In this document: piece after piece, positions 6,044 to 14,387 of the stretch
Position numbering within the stretch: the first letter of the stretch is position 1
How the letters are laid out: every line of letters starts with the position of its first letter
From: JAAYLC01 sp035654795
Lineage (GTDB): Bacteria > Bacteroidota > Bacteroidia > Flavobacteriales > Flavobacteriaceae
DNA length: 25,230 nucleotides
Direction of reading: 5' to 3'
Assembly (NCBI GenBank): GCA_035654795.1
Contig: DASRWC010000076.1
Span: forward strand, 1 to 25,230
Made by a program: the position numbers and the translations under genes
The notes under the pieces: model-generated
Database searches by the model: none
Seen by the model: only the letters and a program-made list of their open reading frames with translations
What the model was told of the DNA's origin: nothing

Positions 6044-9000
6044 TTATTTCTTCTCCAACCAAGCTTTCGCATTGTGAAACGCTTCAAGCCAGGGAGTGAT
6101 TTCATCTTGTTTTCTTGATTTGGGATAGTATGGCCAATTCCATGGAAAAATAGAACGTTCTAAATGGGGCATCATCACCAGATGTCTTCCGGTTTTATCT
6201 GCCATCATCGCCGTATTATAATCGCTTGAATTTGGGGAAGCCGGAAGTTTATCATAGGTATATTTTCCTACAATGTCATAATGTTTCTCCTCTTTCGGAA
6301 GGGAGAATTTTCCTTCACCGTGAGAAGACCATATTCCCAAAGTAGTTCCTGCCAAAGAGGACAACATGACCGAATTATTTTCTTGAATGGTCACCGTTGA
6401 GAAAACACATTCAAATTTTCCGGTTTTGTTGTGGAGCATTTTTGGCTTTTTGTCATCTTCCGGATTTAGGAGTCCGAGTTCAATAAACAATTGGCATCCG
6501 TTACACACTCCCAAGGAGAGGGTGTCTTCGCGATTGAAGAAGTTTTTTAACGCCTGATTGGCTTTGGGATTGTATAAAAACGCACCCGCCCATCCTTTGG
6601 CGCTTCCCAAAACGTCACTGTTACTAAAGCCGCCTACTGCCACAAGTAGCTGAATATCTTCCAGATTTTCTCTACCTTCAATTAAATCGGTCATATGAAC
6701 ATCCTTCACATCAAATCCGGCTAAGTACATCATATATGCCATCTCTCGTTCACTGTTACTTCCTTTTTCACGAATGACTGCTGCTTTTGGTCGGAAAGAG
6801 GAGACTGTGGAGCGAATTCTCCCATCAAAATGAGCAGGGAAAGTGTAATTGATGGGTTGATTTTTATAATTTTCAAAACGCTCTTTTGCAAAATCTTCTC
6901 CACTCTGATGTCTGTCAAGAAGATAAGAAGTGCGCATCCACACATCACGCCAATGCGGAATTTGGAAGGTGAAATCTTTAGCGTTATGAGTAATAATTAG
7001 TTTTTCATCAGCAATAGCAGAACCTATTTTTATGAATTCTATATTATTGTCAGTCAATGTATTTTCCAATTTAAGGTCATCAACTGCTTGAACTACCACA
7101 GCGTTGTTTTCTGCAAATAATATCTTGATGATATCCTGCTCCTCAAAACCTGAAAAATCCAATTTGGCGCCGGTTTCCGGATTTGCAAAACACAGCTCCA
7201 AGAGGGTTGTGATTAATCCTCCTGATGCTACATCATGCCCCGCTGCAATTTGTTCTTCTTTGATGAGTTTCTGAAGTGCATCAAAAACAGTCTTAACATA
7301 TCCTGCATCTTTTACAGTGGGTGCCTCACTTCCAATAACATTTAGGATTTGCCCGAATGAAGAGCCTCCCAACTTAAAATTATCCTGCGAAATATTGATG
7401 TAATAGATGCTACCTGCATCTTTTTGCAAGACAGGTTCCACAACTTTCTTTACATCATTACAATTGGCCGCTGCCGAGATAATCACCGTTCCCGGAGCAA
7501 TTACTTCCGAATCTTTATACTTTTGCTTCATCGAGAGGGAATCTTTTCCTGTTGGAATATTGATTCCCAGATCAATGGCAAAATCAGAAACTGCTTTTAC
7601 AGCTTCATACAGGCGTGCGTCTTCACCTTCATTATTGCACGGCCACATCCAGTTGGCAGACAAGCTGACGCTTTTCAGATTGTTTTGCAGCGGTGCCCAT
7701 ACAATATTGGTTAAGGCTTCTGTTATCGCCATTCTGGAGCCGGCGGTGGCATCAATAAGTGCTACTAACGGGGCGTGACCAATAGATGTTGCAACCCCTT
7801 CAGTTCCAGAAAAATCCAGTGCCATTACTCCGCAATTATTTAAAGGGAGCTGTAATTGTCCGGCGGTTTGTTGTTTTGCCACTCTTCCGGTAACGCAACG
7901 ATCCACTTTATTGGTCAGCCAATCTTTGCTTGCCACCGCTTCCAATTGTAGGACATGAGTGAGGTATTCTTCCAGATTGGCAGGGTCATAGGTAGCATCT
8001 TTATAGTTTCGTTTCACTCTTTTGTCCCGCATCACGGTTGTAGGCGAACTTCCAAAGAGTGCGTTTAATTCTAGGTCCAACGGTTTTTCGCCTTTGTTGT
8101 TTCTGAAAGAGAATTGATAGTCGTCAGTTACCACACCTACTTCATACATTGGTGCGCGCTCGCGGTCTGCAACACGTCTTAGAATATCTTTATCCTTTTC
8201 GGCTATCACGAGACCCATTCTTTCTTGGCTTTCATTTCCCATAATTTCTTTTGCAGAGAGGGTAGGGTCTCCCACGGGTAATTTATCCAGGTCAATTTTT
8301 CCTCCTGTTTCTTCCACCAGCTCGCTCAGACAATTTAAATGTCCACCGGCCCCATGATCGTGAATGGAAACGATCGGGTTCTCATCGCGTTCCACCATGG
8401 CTCGTATGGTGTTGGCGGTCCGTTTTTGCATCTCCGGATTGCTACGCTGAATGGCGTTTAATTCGATAGCACTGTGGAATTCTCCGGTATCGGCAGAAGA
8501 AACTGCAGCTCCTCCCATTCCGATACGATAATTTTCACCTCCAAGGATAATGATTTTGTCTCCGGCTTCCGGTTTTCCCTTAATTGCTTGACTTGCTTTT
8601 CCGTATCCAATTCCGCCGGCAAGCATAATAACTTTATCAAATCCCAGCTTCCGGGCATCTTCTTCGTGTTCGAAGGTCAACACCGAGCCGGTAATTAATG
8701 GTTGACCAAATTTGTTTCCAAAATCTGAAGCGCCGTTGCTTGCTTTAATAAGGATGTCTAAAGGTGTTTGATACAACCAGTCTCGCTCATCCATAGCCTG
8801 TTCCCATGGTCTGTTTTCTTCCAAACGGGAATAAGAAGTCATATAAACAGCTGTTCCTGCAAGAGGAAGTGAACCTTTTCCTCCCGCAAGACGATCTCTG
8901 ATTTCACCGCCACTTCCTGTAGCCGCTCCGTTGAAAGGTTCTACGGTAGTAGGAAAATTGTGGGTTTCTGCTTTTAGAGAGATCACACTGTCAAATTCTT

Positions 9001-9718
9001 TCTCTTCATACCAATCGGGCTTGTCGGCTGATCTTGGTGCCCACTGCGATACGCGTGGACCTTTAAGGAATGCCACATTGTCTTTATATGCAGAAACAAT
9101 GTCGTTCGGATTTTCGGCAGAGGTTTTTTTGATTAGTTTAAAGAGCGAAGAGGGCATCTCTTCTCCATCTATTTCAAAAATCCCGTTAAATATTTTGTGT
9201 CGGCAGTGCTCGCTGTTAACCTGACTAAAACCAAAAACCTCACTATCGGTAAGTGGTCTGCCAAGATTTCGGGAAAGATTTTCCAAGTAGGCTATTTCCT
9301 CTTCATTGAGTGCCAGACCTTCCCGTCGGTTGTATTCGGCAATGTCGTCAATGGCAATAATTGGTTCAGGTTTGATGTGGATGTCAAAAATTTTATCGTC
9401 CAAATGCGGAAATTTCTGAGAAAGCATTTCGTCAAAATCTCCTTTTAATGTTTTGATATTCTGAAATTCTTCTATACGAAGAATTCCTGTAATATTCATA
9501 TTCTGTGTTATTTCTACGGCATTGGTGCTCCAGGGAGTAATCATGGTAGCTCGCGGACCGACAAAGAAGTCGGCATTATCGGGCGTAATTTTTTCACCGG
9601 GGAGAAGTGGTTTGTTTCCAAAAAGCCATTCCAGCTTTTTTATAGCTTCGTCAGTTAGTTTTCCTTCCGATTGAACGGCGTAAACGATGTGGTCTGCAGT
9701 GCCAAAAAAGTGAATCAT
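6044..9718 (-). CDS. purL: Phosphoribosylformylglycinamidine synthase (FGAM synthase, large single-chain type)
   Basis: A 1224-residue enzyme of de novo purine synthesis. It converts FGAR, glutamine and ATP to FGAM. It is the long single-chain form that fuses the PurS-like, PurL and glutaminase (PurQ) parts. The N-terminal domain is followed by GPRATMITPWS (54-64) and FSQVNSEHCRHK (164-175), a hallmark motif. The central synthase has SIHDHGAGGHLNCLSELVEE and a second AIR-synthase-like half (AAGHDVASGGLITTLLEL). The C-terminal class I glutamine amidotransferase has GVCNGCQ with nucleophile Cys1072 and MPHLE giving His1185 and Glu1187, the full triad. It is intact and cytosolic. It stands alone on its strand, with hairpin terminators on both sides. 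A TATCTTTG box (9748-9741) lies just upstream of the start codon. Confidence 0.98.
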   Translation of the reverse strand: MIHFFGTADHIVYAVQSEGKLTDEAIKKLEWLFGNKPLLPGEKITPDNADFFVGPRATMITPWSTNAVEITQNMNITGILRIEEFQNIKTLKGDFDEMLSQKFPHLDDKIFDIHIKPEPIIAIDDIAEYNRREGLALNEEEIAYLENLSRNLGRPLTDSEVFGFSQVNSEHCRHKIFNGIFEIDGEEMPSSLFKLIKKTSAENPNDIVSAYKDNVAFLKGPRVSQWAPRSADKPDWYEEKEFDSVISLKAETHNFPTTVEPFNGAATGSGGEIRDRLAGGKGSLPLAGTAVYMTSYSRLEENRPWEQAMDERDWLYQTPLDILIKASNGASDFGNKFGQPLITGSVLTFEHEEDARKLGFDKVIMLAGGIGYGKASQAIKGKPEAGDKIIILGGENYRIGMGGAAVSSADTGEFHSAIELNAIQRSNPEMQKRTANTIRAMVERDENPIVSIHDHGAGGHLNCLSELVEETGGKIDLDKLPVGDPTLSAKEIMGNESQERMGLVIAEKDKDILRRVADRERAPMYEVGVVTDDYQFSFRNNKGEKPLDLELNALFGSSPTTVMRDKRVKRNYKDATYDPANLEEYLTHVLQLEAVASKDWLTNKVDRCVTGRVAKQQTAGQLQLPLNNCGVMALDFSGTEGVATSIGHAPLVALIDATAGSRMAITEALTNIVWAPLQNNLKSVSLSANWMWPCNNEGEDARLYEAVKAVSDFAIDLGINIPTGKDSLSMKQKYKDSEVIAPGTVIISAAANCNDVKKVVEPVLQKDAGSIYYINISQDNFKLGGSSFGQILNVIGSEAPTVKDAGYVKTVFDALQKLIKEEQIAAGHDVASGGLITTLLELCFANPETGAKLDFSGFEEQDIIKILFAENNAVVVQAVDDLKLENTLTDNNIEFIKIGSAIADEKLIITHNAKDFTFQIPHWRDVWMRTSYLLDRHQSGEDFAKERFENYKNQPINYTFPAHFDGRIRSTVSSFRPKAAVIREKGSNSEREMAYMMYLAGFDVKDVHMTDLIEGRENLEDIQLLVAVGGFSNSDVLGSAKGWAGAFLYNPKANQALKNFFNREDTLSLGVCNGCQLFIELGLLNPEDDKKPKMLHNKTGKFECVFSTVTIQENNSVMLSSLAGTTLGIWSSHGEGKFSLPKEEKHYDIVGKYTYDKLPASPNSSDYNTAMMADKTGRHLVMMPHLERSIFPWNWPYYPKSRKQDEITPWLEAFHNAKAWLEKK

Positions 9719-9740
9719 TGGGATATAGAAAATTTTTGCG

Positions 9741-9748
9741 CAAAGATA
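9741..9748 (-). promoter_or_regulatory. Possible purL promoter (-7 box TATCTTTG)
   Basis: The minus strand reads TATCTTTG here, a full match to TAnnTTTG, about 23 bp before the purL ATG. No TTG is found at the usual -33 spacing, so only the -7 element is supported. Confidence 0.4.
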
Positions 9749-9860
9749 GGGAAATTCAGGTGGAGGAGGGTGAGGTGTGGGATTGGAAAACGGGAGATTC
9801 TTTTTGCATTGATAAAATTCTCATTCACCAAGGCTTTTAGAAGCTTCATTTAATTTAGAA

Positions 9861-9914
9861 GAAAAAAACTCTCCGAAGCTTTTTCTGTGTTGTCCAAACA
9901 GCTTCGGAGAGTTT
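9861..9914 (-). terminator. Rho-independent terminator of tmRNA
   Basis: On the minus strand AAACTCTCCGAAGC (9914-9901) pairs perfectly with GCTTCGGAGAGTTT (9879-9866) across a 21-nt loop. A run of seven T's then follows on the minus strand. It begins 3 bp beyond the mature 3' end of tmRNA. Confidence 0.85.
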
Positions 9915-9917
9915 AAG

Positions 9918-10314
9918 TGGAGCCGGGGAGATTCGAACTCCCGTCCAAACGTGCAATCATACAGCTTTCTACATGCTTAGTTTTCGTTAGGTTTTTCGTG
10001 GACTTGCCGGTCGAAAACAACCAACGCATCCCTTAGCTTTAATTGAGTTTCATCAAAGCATCAAAGCACTGCTTTAACTAGGTTTACTTTTACGAAGCCG
10101 CTTTATCGAACGCCGTAAACCAAGGCCTTCGAGCGACTTCCTGCTTGTCTGCCTTGCAGACCGAGGCATACCGTACTAAACTTCGGGTTATGCAGCTAGG
10201 GCGTAGTTATTCTCGCCGTTTAAAAAAGAATGAAATATGAGATTTACGAGCTGTATTCCGGCGCTCGGCATGCTTACTCTACAATTAGACCCGCTGTCAA
10301 AACCAGTCGGCCCC
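9918..10314 (-). ncRNA. ssrA: Transfer-messenger RNA (tmRNA)
   Basis: About 397 nt, single-piece form. The 5' end GGGGCCGACTGG and the 3' end CGGCTCCA form the tRNA-like acceptor stem, with a G3-U pair as in tRNA-Ala. The T arm GGGAG-TTCGAAT-CTCCC precedes the acceptor. The terminal CCA is not fully encoded: after the discriminator A the genome reads CTT. The tag frame on the minus strand (10217-10188) is GGC GAG AAT AAC TAC GCC CTA GCT GCA TAA, giving GENNYALAA. The Ala carried by tmRNA comes first. It rescues ribosomes stalled on broken mRNA and marks the products for proteolysis, working with SmpB. Pseudoknot-like GC-rich stems are visible downstream of the tag but were not folded. Confidence 0.97.
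10188..10217 (-). other. tmRNA tag reading frame (GENNYALAA)
   Basis: Resume codon GGC (10217-10215) through stop TAA (10190-10188). The ALAA end is the usual ClpXP-type degron; GENNYALAA is the form common in Bacteroidota. Confidence 0.93.
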
Positions 10315-10329
10315 TTTGATTTCAATGTG

Positions 10330-10337
10330 CAAAGATA
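10330..10337 (-). promoter_or_regulatory. tmRNA promoter (-7 box TATCTTTG)
   Basis: The minus strand reads TATCTTTG about 16 bp before the mature 5' end of tmRNA, matching TAnnTTTG. No clear -33 TTG is seen. Confidence 0.5.
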
Positions 10338-10349
10338 AAATAAAAAACT

Positions 10350-10357
10350 TATATTTG
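10350..10357 (+). promoter_or_regulatory. Promoter of the divergent oxidoreductase gene (-7 box TATATTTG)
   Basis: TATATTTG matches TAnnTTTG, with GTG at the -33 position after a 20-bp spacer. It lies within 30 bp of the opposing tmRNA promoter, so the two divergent promoters overlap. Confidence 0.45.
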
Positions 10358-10426
10358 CATTCCTGTCGTTTTATCCAAAAAACATACCAAACTCATTTTT
10401 ATTAACTTTAAATCTCCTGAAGAAAT

Positions 10427-11659
10427 ATGGCGATAACTTTTGCTTTGATTAAAGAACGTAAAAATCCACCCGATAAACGAGTAGTGTTGACACCTAAAAG
10501 AGCGCTAAAAATGATTGAAAGCTTTCCGGAAGTCAACCTTATAGTGGAAAGTTCCGATGTCAGGGCATTTAGTGATGAAGCCTATGCATCTAAAGGTATT
10601 GAAGTAACAGACGATGTTGCCAAAGCTGATGTAATGCTCGGGGTCAAGGAGGTGCCTATCCACGCTCTGATTCCCAACAAAAAATACTTATTCTTTAGTC
10701 ACACTATTAAGAAACAGCCTTATAATCGAAATCTGCTACGTGCTATTTTGGATAAGAAAATCGAACTCTATGATCATGAAACTATTGTAGATGAGTCCCG
10801 AAAGCGATTAATTGGGTTCGGGTTTTATGCGGGAATTGTAGGAGCTTATAACGGATTCAGAGGGCTTGGCCTCCGAAAAGGCTGTTTTACCTTGCCCAAA
10901 ATGGAGGACCTTCATGATTTGGAAGAAGCAAAAAAAGAGTTGGATAAAATTAAAATTCCACCCATAAAGATAGTAGTAACCGGTTCTCTTTCAGGAAAAG
11001 TTACTCAGGGTGCCAAGGATATTATTGATCATCTGGGAATTAAACAAGTCACTCCAAATGAATTTAGAAAGATCCAAGATCCGAGCGAACCGATTTACAC
11101 TATAATTGGGGTTGAGGAGTATAACCGACGAAAAGATGGCGAAGCGTTTGACAAATCTCACTTTTATGCCCATCCCAAGGAATATGAAAGTGATTTCATG
11201 AAATATGCAACTGTGGCAGAAATGTTCATTGCTTGTCATTTCTATGGTGAGGGTGCACCTTATATTTATACCAGGGAAGATGCAAAACATCCGGATTTTA
11301 ATATAAAAGTGGTAGCAGATATTTCCTGCGACATCGATGGGCCTGTAGCATCTACCATTAGACCTTCTACAATAGCTGAACCTTTCTATGGATATGATCC
11401 GATTACAGAGCAAGAAACCGGTTTTACCGATCCCAATGCCATTACCGTGATGGCGGTTGACAATCTGCCCTGCGAATTGCCGCGCGATGCAAGTCAAGGA
11501 TTTGGCAGAATGTTTGTCGAAAATGTATTACCGGCTTTTCTAAACGACGATCAGCACAGTATTTTGGAGCGTGCGCAAATTACCACATCAGAAGGAACCT
11601 TAACCGAGAGATTTAAATACCTTCAAAGTTATGTGGATGCATCGGAAGTGCAAGTCTGA
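10427..11659 (+). CDS. NAD(P)-dependent oxidoreductase, LKR/saccharopine dehydrogenase-like (alanine dehydrogenase/PNT N-terminal fold)
   Basis: A 410-residue cytosolic protein. It begins like the alanine dehydrogenase/transhydrogenase N-terminal domain (ALIKERKNPPDKRVVLTP). It has motifs shared with the lysine-ketoglutarate reductase half of animal and plant AASS: LGVKEVP (71-77), KKYLFFSHTIKKQPYNRNLL (85-104), RLIGFGFYAGIVGA (127-140), and DNLPCELPRDASQGFG (345-360). The expected glycine-rich nucleotide loop appears as TGSLSGKVTQGA (185-196). The likely chemistry is formation or cleavage of saccharopine or a related secondary amine with NAD(P)H, but the substrate cannot be fixed from sequence. 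The ATG at 10427 opens the conserved fold directly. It stands alone, divergent from tmRNA and convergent with the DUF3857 gene. Confidence 0.85.
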   Translation: MAITFALIKERKNPPDKRVVLTPKRALKMIESFPEVNLIVESSDVRAFSDEAYASKGIEVTDDVAKADVMLGVKEVPIHALIPNKKYLFFSHTIKKQPYNRNLLRAILDKKIELYDHETIVDESRKRLIGFGFYAGIVGAYNGFRGLGLRKGCFTLPKMEDLHDLEEAKKELDKIKIPPIKIVVTGSLSGKVTQGAKDIIDHLGIKQVTPNEFRKIQDPSEPIYTIIGVEEYNRRKDGEAFDKSHFYAHPKEYESDFMKYATVAEMFIACHFYGEGAPYIYTREDAKHPDFNIKVVADISCDIDGPVASTIRPSTIAEPFYGYDPITEQETGFTDPNAITVMAVDNLPCELPRDASQGFGRMFVENVLPAFLNDDQHSILERAQITTSEGTLTERFKYLQSYVDASEVQV

Positions 11660-11753
11660 AATACCAGGACGCACAGATTCTTTGCAAACCCGATAAGGAA
11701 TAAGGAAATTTCAGGAAACTGCCAGGGCAGAAATATCTTCGCGACTTTCGTCA

Positions 11754-13715
11754 TCAATTTTTAACAACCTCCACGGGTGTTTCGAATTGTGTCTTCACTA
11801 TTTTCTCAAAAAACTCTTTTAGTGATTGATAAGCTTCATGGGGGAAATGATAATTGTTTAGACGCAGGCTAAATCGGATATTGATAATATTTTTTTGTGA
11901 ATTGTCATAAATAACTGAAAAATCTCCGTCATTGTTTGGAAGTTGAATCCGCTGATTTTCCGGTAGGTGAGCTATAGTGTATGCTTCATCCAGAGCTATA
12001 GATATCAAATAATTATTCACCAAAGGATACCCGAAGTCTATTGGATACTGACGATTTGTTTGGCGGAATAAATTTCTTGTAAAGGTAGTTTCTGTAAGAA
12101 AGGGATACACATAAATCTTGTCTCCACGCAAAGTTTGTGTGTATTCAAAATCGTATTTTTCAACATATGGTTTTTCCGGATCTTCTCCATTTTCAACAGT
12201 AAAATTGTGGATATTAAGATGTTCTGTCTTCTGTTGTTTTTTTGAAAGAAAAAGGTTAGGGTCTATCTCGTTATATTCTTTTCTTCTTATTGATCCGGGG
12301 AGGCCGGTATAAGTCTCTTGAGCTGTCCCTGTCAATTTGCCATCCGCATTCAGACGCATCTGAACGTTGGCATAGTGCATATTCTTGTCATATGGTTGAA
12401 TATCTTCCCAATAACTGCCTTTTTTAAAATCGATAATTCGGCCATATTGATTTAGAGCTCGGAAGGGTAGGACTCCGAAAGTAAGGTCTTTTTCCGTGGC
12501 ATCTAATAGATACACTTGATTGTCAAGAGTCAAATGAATCAAAGGATAGTTAAATCCGTAAAAAACCGGATGTTCTTTGGAGGGAGTACGTTTCTCCCGA
12601 TGCGCTATCAGCATAATCTTTGCTTCTAAGTTAGCTGCTGCCATAGCACTTGCCAATCCAAGATTAATCTCGGTGGCATTTCCAACACCGGATTCAAATG
12701 CTTTTTTTACATCCACATCTTGGATAAAAGGAACCTCACCATCCCAGTTTATACTTTTCTGAACTTCATAAAACACAGCTTTAGCACGTTCAAGCGAATT
12801 TGAAATAGAAAGGATGTCAGCAGATAATTTTCCCTTAAAAAACTTATCCATATTTAGTTGCGACCCAAAGTTTTTGTCCTTCTTTAGGCGGGCATCTACG
12901 TTTTTCCAACTATTGGCGTAATAATTCTTGCTCCCGGTGAGATCTACAGTTTGAGCGAGTTCAAAGGCCAGTGCAGGGATATAATTTTCATAAGAAAGCA
13001 TATAATCCTCCTCTTTAAAGGAGGGTATATTTCGTATGGCATAGGTTGCGATTTCACAGTCTCCGGCTACTTTAAATCCGGGTAAATGGAAACAGCCTCT
13101 TTTGATCTCTGCTTTATTTACATCCAGAGAACGGTTTCCATAGAGCGTGCGCGTGTAGATATAATTTCCCGGGATTTCAGTGTGCAGTTCCGAATAAATG
13201 GTGGGGAGGTGATTCATAAAATTCCAACCGCTCAGCCTCGAGAAGTAAGGGGTATGCAATTCGTAAGTGTATTCTAATATACTGCCATCTTGAATATCAG
13301 GAAAGGCAAATTTTAGGTTTTTCCAGTTCTTGCTCTTCTTTTCTTCGAATATCGCGTTTGATAGTACACTTTTTTGTACTGTTCCATTATGCGTTACCGC
13401 ACGTAGATTTTCAACTGCTTCCGGTGCGTCTCGGCGGGAATAAAAAGGGATGCTGACGGAACCGAATGGAAACCGCTTGGAATCTAAGACTTTAATTTTC
13501 CTGTGAATCTTTTCTTTAAGAATTACAAAATGTTGGTTTGTCGTGACGGTGTATTCTGCACGTTCATAAAGCACGATGCCCGGGGCATCCGGCTCATCCG
13601 GAAAGGCAGTTATTGAAATATCTTCCGGAGTAAGTTCTCCAAATACAGGGATGGAATTTTGCGAGTAGGAGTGAGTAGCTGATAGCAGGAACAGTAGAGT
13701 AATAAAAAGTTTCAA
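11754..13715 (-). CDS. DUF3857 / transglutaminase-like exported protein
   Basis: From the TTG at 13715 the product is 653 residues and begins MKLFITLLFLLSATHSYSQ, a classic Sec signal peptide. The longer frame (to ATG 13781) places 22 unlikely residues in front and runs through the terminator of the upstream gene, so the TTG is preferred. The N-terminal half is the beta-rich DUF3857 domain (TVTTNQHFVILKEKIHRKIKVL, LEYTYELHTPYF). The middle resembles a transglutaminase core (SVLERAK-type helix, GVGNATEINLGLASAMAAANL, then LIHLTLDNQVYLLDATEK). The catalytic Cys expected in this helix is replaced (GNATEIN), so an enzymatic role is doubtful; this is common in Bacteroidota members. The C-terminal part is another beta domain. 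It should be periplasmic. Function unknown; often linked to cell-surface processes. Confidence 0.85.
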   Translation of the reverse strand: MKLFITLLFLLSATHSYSQNSIPVFGELTPEDISITAFPDEPDAPGIVLYERAEYTVTTNQHFVILKEKIHRKIKVLDSKRFPFGSVSIPFYSRRDAPEAVENLRAVTHNGTVQKSVLSNAIFEEKKSKNWKNLKFAFPDIQDGSILEYTYELHTPYFSRLSGWNFMNHLPTIYSELHTEIPGNYIYTRTLYGNRSLDVNKAEIKRGCFHLPGFKVAGDCEIATYAIRNIPSFKEEDYMLSYENYIPALAFELAQTVDLTGSKNYYANSWKNVDARLKKDKNFGSQLNMDKFFKGKLSADILSISNSLERAKAVFYEVQKSINWDGEVPFIQDVDVKKAFESGVGNATEINLGLASAMAAANLEAKIMLIAHREKRTPSKEHPVFYGFNYPLIHLTLDNQVYLLDATEKDLTFGVLPFRALNQYGRIIDFKKGSYWEDIQPYDKNMHYANVQMRLNADGKLTGTAQETYTGLPGSIRRKEYNEIDPNLFLSKKQQKTEHLNIHNFTVENGEDPEKPYVEKYDFEYTQTLRGDKIYVYPFLTETTFTRNLFRQTNRQYPIDFGYPLVNNYLISIALDEAYTIAHLPENQRIQLPNNDGDFSVIYDNSQKNIINIRFSLRLNNYHFPHEAYQSLKEFFEKIVKTQFETPVEVVKN

Positions 13716-13755
13716 ACCAATTTTTCTTGCAATTATAACTGTTTTTAATAAAAAC

Positions 13756-13775
13756 GCCGCCCGGAATGAGGCGGC
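13756..13775 (-). terminator. Terminator of the DUF4136 gene
   Basis: GCCGCC (13756-13761) and GGCGGC (13770-13775) form a GC-rich hairpin. On the minus strand it is followed by GTTTTTATT. It begins 9 bp after the stop of the DUF4136 lipoprotein gene. Confidence 0.75.
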
Positions 13776-13783
13776 ATTCAAAC

Positions 13784-14320
13784 TTATTTCTTTTTACTGT
13801 TTCCCGGAGGATATTTTTCCAGTATCTTATTTACTATCTCCCGTATTCTTGCTTCTTTTTTATCAATATTGTTAGCTATCAGATCGGCGGTACCCATTCC
13901 CTGCCAGATGAGGTTATTGGTTTTGGCGTCTATGATGTCAATAAACAAGGTTCCTTCGGGGGTGCGAGAAACCGACGTGCCGTATCCACTATACCAGTAA
14001 GGATTCCAGTACCACCCATATCCGAAATTGTTATTGTAAACATCTACTCGCTGATTTTCCTTGGTAAAAATACTGATCAGCAAATCGGGTTTATCGGTTT
14101 TGGTTAATCCTTTCTCCGTGAGTTCGGCATCGATAGCGCGAAGGATTCGTTTTTTGTCCAGATCGCTTATTTCCGCCTTGTCAATTCCGGGTTTGTAGAA
14201 TGCATAGGTACGGTAGTTGTCAAAGTTCACTTCTTTATCATAATCGGTTGCAACCTTAACGGTAGAGCAGGAGGTAAGTGCGAGCACTAAAATTAGGGAT
14301 AGCATTTTTAGGATTTTCAT
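13784..14320 (-). CDS. DUF4136 lipoprotein
   Basis: A 178-residue lipoprotein with the lipobox LTSC (Cys18). The mature protein has the DUF4136 pattern: VATDYDKEVNFDNYRTYAFYKPG near the start, KRILRAIDAELTEKGL, and the signature GTLFIDIIDAKTNNLIWQGMG near residues 121-141. Between them lies an aromatic, Tyr/Trp/Asn-rich loop (YGWYWNPYWYSGYG). The residues after Cys18 (STVKV) lack a surface-export signal, so it probably faces the periplasm. The family is widespread in Bacteroidota and Proteobacteria with no known function. It has its own hairpin terminator and is therefore likely a separate unit from the DUF3857 gene 68 bp downstream. Confidence 0.9.
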   Translation of the reverse strand: MKILKMLSLILVLALTSCSTVKVATDYDKEVNFDNYRTYAFYKPGIDKAEISDLDKKRILRAIDAELTEKGLTKTDKPDLLISIFTKENQRVDVYNNNFGYGWYWNPYWYSGYGTSVSRTPEGTLFIDIIDAKTNNLIWQGMGTADLIANNIDKKEARIREIVNKILEKYPPGNSKKK

Positions 14321-14352
14321 AGCTCAAGAATTAAAGGTTTATTTTTCATGTT

Positions 14353-14387
14353 CTTTGATTAATGGTATGAATAACAATTAATCAAAG
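14353..14387 (-). repeat. Hairpin overlapping the hutU stop codon
   Basis: CTTTGATTAAT (14353-14363) and ATTAATCAAAG (14377-14387) form a perfect 11-bp stem. The stem contains the last codons and TAA of hutU. No T tract follows, so it may be an mRNA 3'-end stabiliser or a weak terminator. Confidence 0.55.
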
